Source of the DNA: Methylobacterium sp. J-048
Lineage (GTDB): Bacteria; Pseudomonadota; Alphaproteobacteria; Rhizobiales; Beijerinckiaceae
DNA length: 33,583 nt
NCBI RefSeq assembly: GCF_022829515.1
Contig: NZ_JAKSYL010000250.1
Span: forward strand, 1 to 33,583
Reading direction: 5' to 3'
The notes beneath the pieces were generated by a model. That model was not told the origin of the DNA. It ran no database searches and worked only from the letters and a program-made list of their open reading frames with translations. Positions within the stretch are counted from its first letter, which is position 1, and every line of letters begins with the position of its first letter. The position numbers were made by a program, and so were the translations under genes. Below are positions 29,952-33,583 of this stretch, one piece after another.

Positions 29952-31319
29952 GTGAGTTGGGACCCGGCAAGCGTCTCGCACGCTGACGCTGTGGCGCGCC
30001 TCTTCCCAGAGTTGCGCGCCCACGGCGTTCGCATGGAGAGCGGTATCCCCGGGCGGTCCTGGCCTGCTGCTGAGGTGCCTACTCGGCTGACCGATTTGGA
30101 TGAGAGGATCATTGACCTCGCCGGCGGCCGTATACCCAAAAAGCGCCTAAGATCGCCCGAAATCCTGGCAGAGGGCGGGATTACTTCGGTGCTGTACGCA
30201 GCGCGGGTCTTCACACTGATCGCGTGGAACAACGCGAATGTGGACAGCCGAGCCCTCTCGAAAGACCGGGTTCAAAAGCTGGAGAACGAGCGCGACGCGT
30301 TTAAACGACGGGTTGGCAGCACGCGCGTCATCCTAGAGGAGGATAGTGATCCGAGCCGGGCCGCGCGCGCCGGAAATCCGTACCTCGATCCAATCGACCC
30401 GCAGGAGGTAGCTGCTGAGCGGGAGAGTGGACGAGCGCTCTACGCCGCGCTGGCAACGGAGCTGGAGCGTGACACGGCGCGCATCGCTATGGTCCAGCGC
30501 GAATTGGATCGGCTGGCTACCTTCGAGGGCTTGAAGGTCTGGGACGCCTCTTTCTTCCGGCTGATGGGGATCCTCTGGGGGCTGTTCACAGAACAACTTC
30601 CGGCAGTTAATCGGGGCGGTCCCTTCACTCAGCTCCTTGACGCGGCGGTCGCGACGCTCAGCGAAAAGGCTGAGCCGCAAGGCAGGCCCTGGGGCGTCGC
30701 GAAGAATATGCTGGAGCGGTCCGAGAAGCATGGGCCTGGCGTCGGCTTCCGCCTCTATGAGGCTGGCGCTCTATCCCTAGACAGCATCCATCAACTCGAG
30801 AGCCGCGGGCCGGATATGCGCACGTTCATCGGCGTGGCGGCCGGAGATGGCGACGCAATGACTGGTGCGATCGTGGCGTTGCGCGACCACTCGGAGCGCC
30901 CGGACGAGGTTCTGATGCGGGAATTGGTGTTGCGTCCGCCCTTCCGATCGCGCGGCCTTCTTCCCGCGATCGTTCGCGCTCAACTCGGCTGGCTGTACGA
31001 GGTCGACGCCAAGCAGATCCGGTCTGCTGCACGGTCCGCCATTGATGCCGCCCATAAAGGCGACGCGCGAGCGACTGCGGTCGTTGAGTTGGCGGGCAAG
31101 GCCCAGTCCCTCGCGACGGGAAGGCAGGGGGAATGGGGCGAGCGATATGGCATCTCGTGGCCGAAGTCGTTCTGCGGTCGGAGCCCTGCCGACGTTCGCC
31201 GGGAGTTGCACGAGCGTGCCGTGAGGGGCGACCTCCTATCCTGCGCGCTCATGGATTGGCCGGGGCTATGGCGCTCCGCGTCCCGTTTACCCGGAGAGCC
31301 CGGCATCGCTTTCACCTGA
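29952..31319 (+). CDS. Large orphan protein downstream of XRE regulator
   Basis: This 455-aa protein starts at the GTG at 29952; an ATG at 30045 is an alternative. It has a mostly helical composition: a charged coiled region (VQKLENERDAFKRRVGSTRV) at about 105-130, a segment with WDASFFRLMGILWGLFTEQL at about 195-215, and helical repeats towards the C-terminus (AIDAAHKGDARATAVVELAG). It ends with a Ser/Trp-containing tail (DLLSCALMDWPGLWRSASRL). The EKHGPGVGFRLYEAGALSLD stretch, followed by helix pairs, hints at a Sel1- or TPR-like solenoid, but I cannot assign a family. A small regulator followed directly by a large unknown gene is the usual shape of an accessory defence or stress module. 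Confidence 0.65.
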   Translation: MSWDPASVSHADAVARLFPELRAHGVRMESGIPGRSWPAAEVPTRLTDLDERIIDLAGGRIPKKRLRSPEILAEGGITSVLYAARVFTLIAWNNANVDSRALSKDRVQKLENERDAFKRRVGSTRVILEEDSDPSRAARAGNPYLDPIDPQEVAAERESGRALYAALATELERDTARIAMVQRELDRLATFEGLKVWDASFFRLMGILWGLFTEQLPAVNRGGPFTQLLDAAVATLSEKAEPQGRPWGVAKNMLERSEKHGPGVGFRLYEAGALSLDSIHQLESRGPDMRTFIGVAAGDGDAMTGAIVALRDHSERPDEVLMRELVLRPPFRSRGLLPAIVRAQLGWLYEVDAKQIRSAARSAIDAAHKGDARATAVVELAGKAQSLATGRQGEWGERYGISWPKSFCGRSPADVRRELHERAVRGDLLSCALMDWPGLWRSASRLPGEPGIAFT

Positions 31320-31367
31320 TGCGCCGAGCTCGCGATAATGATCTAGGCTCAAGTCTACATTGCGCTT

Positions 31368-31391
31368 TCACGTCATGTCGACAAAGCGTGA
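31368..31391 (+). promoter_or_regulatory. 24-bp pseudo-palindrome, copy C
   Basis: Left arm TCACGTCA, core TGTCGACA, right arm AAGCGTGA. This is the most symmetric copy: TCACG and CGTGA are exact complements and the core is a perfect palindrome. It lies 48 bp after the orphan gene, in a non-coding stretch of about 200 bp, and is followed by CGTGGATCGGCCCGC (31418-31432), which also occurs at 6646-6660. Confidence 0.7.
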
Positions 31392-31516
31392 GGGCGACAA
31401 TGATCTATGCATCGGTTCGTGGATCGGCCCGCTACCGAGATCCCGCCATCCGTGAAAGCGCATCAGGTGCGACAGTGGGGAGGACCCGGACCTTGCACTA
31501 TCTCGGCGGAGAACCT

Positions 31517-32371
31517 TTAGATCCTGAGCCCCCGTCGGCGAGGTGGCTTCCCGTCGCTCGGCGAGACCTCGCGTCCCTGTGCTCCGGACGGGACGCCGGC
31601 CAAATCGCCGACCTTCCCGCGAAGGCTTTCCTTCTCGCCTGACCGATCAATCTGCTGAGCGATCTCCTCGATGCTAGCCTCGCGTGCGCCAAGCTCCCGC
31701 GCGGCTCTCTCGGCGTGCTCGATCACGCTCTTCCCGCCGGGTCCGCGTAACGCCTCGATGAGATCGGTCCTCTCCGGCGGAATGCTTCGCAGCTCGCCGC
31801 TCAACAGCCCTTTGACCGCCTCCGTGGCCGGTACGAGGTGGTAGGCGTTGCCACTCTCCTGCTCGTGCACGATCACCGCCTGATCGCCGTGGACCGCGCC
31901 GGTGACGAAGCGCGCTGATTGCGGCTTCCGAGGGGGCCGTCCACCGCGCTTGCCGTTCTCGCGCGCCGCCACGGCCTTGCGTTCGCTTTTCACCGAGCCG
32001 CCTGCGCGGCCGAGCTGCTGCGCCATCCAGGCGGCCGTGCCGAACACCCCATCGAGGAGGCCGGCGACGCCGATATCAGCGTCGAGCCGAGGAAAGTGCA
32101 GGCCGAGGCCCGCTGGGCCGATCAGCACGTCGCGCAGATCCTCGTCTGCTGCGCCCGCGAGATCCTGCACCTGATCGACGGGCACAATCAGGGTGATCCC
32201 CGTCGAGAGCCGGATCGAGAGGCGTCGCCCGGTTGAGAAGTAGCGAACGGACGATGCGATCCCTCGCGCCCGGCGTGCGGCACCGGCTCGGTTCGCCGCC
32301 TCGAACTCGGCCTCGCTGATCTCGTCAGTCGTCTTGGTCTGGCGCGCCAAAGTGGGCCTCCCAATCGTCAC
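31517..32371 (-). CDS. DUF2442 protein with long C-terminal extension
   Basis: This 284-aa protein contains a DUF2442 core (RAGAARRARGIASSVRYFST, then GRRLSIRLSTGITLIVPVDQ, and the landmark GLGLHFPRLDADIGVAGLLD) within the first 125 residues. DUF2442 proteins are usually about 80-140 residues. Here a basic linker (ENGKRGGRPPRKP) leads into a further 130 residues of unknown character with an acidic helical part (IEHAERAARELGAREASIEE). The start at 32371 or a TTG at 32350 overlaps the DUF4160 gene by 47 or 26 bp. The pair is a putative toxin-antitoxin or regulatory unit; biochemical function is not established. Confidence 0.75.
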   Translation of the reverse strand: MTIGRPTLARQTKTTDEISEAEFEAANRAGAARRARGIASSVRYFSTGRRLSIRLSTGITLIVPVDQVQDLAGAADEDLRDVLIGPAGLGLHFPRLDADIGVAGLLDGVFGTAAWMAQQLGRAGGSVKSERKAVAARENGKRGGRPPRKPQSARFVTGAVHGDQAVIVHEQESGNAYHLVPATEAVKGLLSGELRSIPPERTDLIEALRGPGGKSVIEHAERAARELGAREASIEEIAQQIDRSGEKESLRGKVGDLAGVPSGAQGREVSPSDGKPPRRRGLRI

Positions 32372-32588
32372 ACAGCGTCGGGATCACCTCCGCCAGCGCC
32401 TTGCGGATGCGGTTCACCCGGTGCAGCGCGAAGCCGTGATTTTCCCTCAAGGTTGGCGGCCCGTCCGGACAGTTGAGCACGAACACCGCGACGTTGGCTC
32501 CGTCCGTGACGTGGACGTGCCGTGGCTCGTGATCGTTCGAGTAGAAGCTCACGCGCAGGCCCGGCAGCTCGACCGACGTCTTCGGCAT
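32325..32588 (-). CDS. DUF4160 protein
   Basis: This 87-aa protein shows the DUF4160 hallmarks: FYSNDHEPRHVHVTDG, then VFVLNCPDGPPTLRENHGFA and LHRVNRIRKALAEVIPTLCD with WEAHFG at the end. The family almost always sits directly upstream of a DUF2442 gene, as here with overlapping frames. The pair has been proposed as a toxin-antitoxin type unit. On a plasmid it might help maintenance. Start ATG at 32588. Confidence 0.85.
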   Translation of the reverse strand: MPKTSVELPGLRVSFYSNDHEPRHVHVTDGANVAVFVLNCPDGPPTLRENHGFALHRVNRIRKALAEVIPTLCDDWEAHFGAPDQDD

Positions 32589-32664
32589 AAAACCACAAAC
32601 CCAACCGCTTGGGAACGTGTGAGCGCGTACGAGGTTGCGGCGCTCGGCGCAACCGAGGCCGACA

Positions 32665-33228
32665 TCAGACGGCTGTTGCCCGAGCCTTGCCGATGGCGCG
32701 GTGGACCGACCCCTTGCCGATGCCGAGCCGCGCCGCGATAGCAGCCATGCTCAGACCCTCGGCGGCCAGGACCTCGATCTCGGCCGCCTTCGCCCGGGCG
32801 GTCGGCTTCCGGCCCTTGTAGAGGCCGGCGGCCTTCGCCTTGGCGATGCCCTCACGCTGGCGCTCCAGCATCATCTCGCGCTCGAACTGCGCGACGCCGC
32901 CCAGCACGTTGAGCATTAGCTTGCCGGTCGGGGTCGCGGTATCGACGCCCAGGCTGAGGATGCGCAGAGCCACGCCCCGGGCCGTCAGGCCGTCGAGGAT
33001 CTGGCCGAGATGGGTGACGGAGCGGGCCAGTCGGTCGAGCTTTGTCACCACGAGGGTGTCCCCGTCCCGCACGTAGGCAAGGGCGGCCGCCAGCTGTGGC
33101 CGGTCCCCGACCGAGGACACCTGCTCCTGGAATAGCCGCTCGCAGCCGAGTGTCTGGAGGTCTCGGACCTGCGCCTCCAAGCCGGCCGCTTGTTCGAGGG
33201 TTGAGGTGCGGGCGTAGCCGACGAGCAT
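32665..33228 (-). CDS. Serine recombinase (resolvase)
   Basis: This 187-aa resolvase/invertase recombines DNA at its own sites, probably to resolve plasmid multimers. The N-terminal catalytic domain begins MLVGYARTST with Arg7 and Ser9, the nucleophile. It continues with KLDRLARSV and GKLMLNVLGGVAQFEREMML, where the ER pair supplies catalytic arginines. After a basic linker (YKGRKPT) the C-terminal HTH occupies about 150-187 (LAAEGLSMAAIAARLGIGKG). Length is typical. A res-like array lies upstream at 33251-33378. No transposase of the Tn3 class is present, so a maintenance role is favoured. Confidence 0.92.
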   Translation of the reverse strand: MLVGYARTSTLEQAAGLEAQVRDLQTLGCERLFQEQVSSVGDRPQLAAALAYVRDGDTLVVTKLDRLARSVTHLGQILDGLTARGVALRILSLGVDTATPTGKLMLNVLGGVAQFEREMMLERQREGIAKAKAAGLYKGRKPTARAKAAEIEVLAAEGLSMAAIAARLGIGKGSVHRAIGKARATAV

Positions 33229-33250
33229 GGCGATCGATCCGGTCCGGTTC

Positions 33251-33378
33251 GTTCCAATAGAACCTAAGACACAGGAAGCCGCGCTGTTCCAAAAATCAAC
33301 GGCGTTCTATTGGGACGATCACACACAGAGACGCCGTTCCGGCGGCGCCCGTTCCACAGGGGCAAGGCCTATTGGAAC
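33251..33378. promoter_or_regulatory. Candidate resolvase recombination site (res array)
   Basis: Four related elements lie directly upstream of the resolvase start. GTTCCAATAGAAC is at 33251-33263 and a weaker GTTCCAAAAATC at 33286-33297. GTTCTATTGGGAC, its inverted form with one mismatch, is at 33304-33316, and CTATTGGAAC at 33369-33378. Inverted half-sites over about 130 bp next to the gene is the usual arrangement of res subsites, which would also cover the resolvase promoter. Confidence 0.7.
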
Positions 33379-33442
33379 ATCTACAATCTAGATCAACGGC
33401 ATGAGGTGATTGAGGGCTGCAGCTGCTGCCCGCGCTGATCGG

Positions 33443-33583
33443 CAAATCGGCGTTTCATGTCCACTTGCCGAGCAAAAAGAGCGCGGCATGGAGCTTCACT
33501 GATGGCCGAAAACTGTACTAAGGCTAGAGGGAATTTATGCTCTGTACCCTCGCGGCCTTGTGTCATCTCGCTGAGAGCAATGA
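33443..33583. repeat. Terminal direct repeat, right copy
   Basis: This is the second copy of bases 1-141. It ends on the first bases of the gene at 138. One copy should be dropped when the sequence is circularised. The resolvase gene (32665-33228), its res-like region and the gene at 138 then become divergent neighbours about 350 bp apart. Confidence 0.9.

Noticed and set aside
31133..31642. A 169-residue plus-strand frame continuing past the orphan gene
   Set aside because: It overlaps the 3' end of the orphan gene in another frame and has Arg-rich shadow composition. Copy C of the 24-bp element lies within it.
1..33583. CRISPR arrays, tRNA and rRNA genes
   Set aside because: No regularly spaced identical repeats and no cloverleaf or rRNA-like sequence were noticed. 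The repeats that exist are dispersed motifs or hairpins.

Overview
The first 141 bases (1-141) are identical to the last 141 (33443-33583). The window is therefore best read as a complete circular replicon of about 33,442 bp, with the repeat left over from closing the assembly. The coordinate origin cuts just upstream of the gene at 138. The DNA is mostly GC-rich, start codons are often GTG, and many genes overlap by 4 or 8 bp. Several small plasmid and phage-type families look like those of Methylobacterium or related Hyphomicrobiales. I infer a Methylobacterium-like plasmid, possibly descended from a phage or satellite, but no taxonomic search was possible. I see no RepABC, relaxase, type IV secretion, virion, tRNA, rRNA or CRISPR features.

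Layout. (1) 138-1115 is an AT-richer gene for a membrane-anchored coiled-coil protein. (2) 1620-3174 is a non-coding GC-rich stretch with a hairpin, a dispersed GGGACCC motif and a cluster of TGTCA motifs; it is a candidate origin. (3) 3175-6587, minus strand, is a tightly overlapped replication operon: HTH protein, second HTH protein, zinc-less primase N-domain protein, Toprim-helicase. A dyad operator-like region (6642-6725) lies upstream. (4) 6750-8123, minus strand, is an operon of four small overlapping genes, one with an internal twin-arginine motif. (5) 8430-9542 holds an XRE regulator, a strong terminator and a P22-type antirepressor. (6) 9641-10831 is an AT-rich lipoprotein cassette. 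(7) 11322-21918 is accessory cargo: two Mrr-like nucleases, a DpnII/MboI-like PD-(D/E)XK protein, a DUF4209 (HEPN-motif) protein, a YfbU protein, a TIGR04255-like operon and small unknown genes. This looks like a defence-type island. (8) 22049-23973 is the maintenance region: an unknown gene divergent from a parA / ribbon-helix-helix pair. (9) 24734-25718 is a winged-helix protein behind a chain of five hairpins, a second replication-control candidate. (10) 25931-27507 is a plasmid-borne exonuclease VII-like pair. (11) 27907-29304 is an ISL3-type transposase. (12) 29317-32588 holds a small unknown gene, an XRE regulator with a large orphan gene, and a DUF4160/DUF2442 pair. (13) 32665-33378 is a serine resolvase with a res-like array.

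How it fits together. The helicase-primase operon and/or the winged-helix locus would replicate the element. ParA/RHH would partition it, and the resolvase would resolve multimers. Five dispersed copies of a 24-bp pseudo-palindrome with core TGTCGA(C/T)A were found. One sits directly before parA, one inside the RHH gene and three elsewhere. They are the best candidates for partition sites or for operators of a plasmid-wide regulator, and are the most interesting non-coding signal here. The ExoVII-like pair and the nuclease-rich island are the most interesting protein-coding parts.
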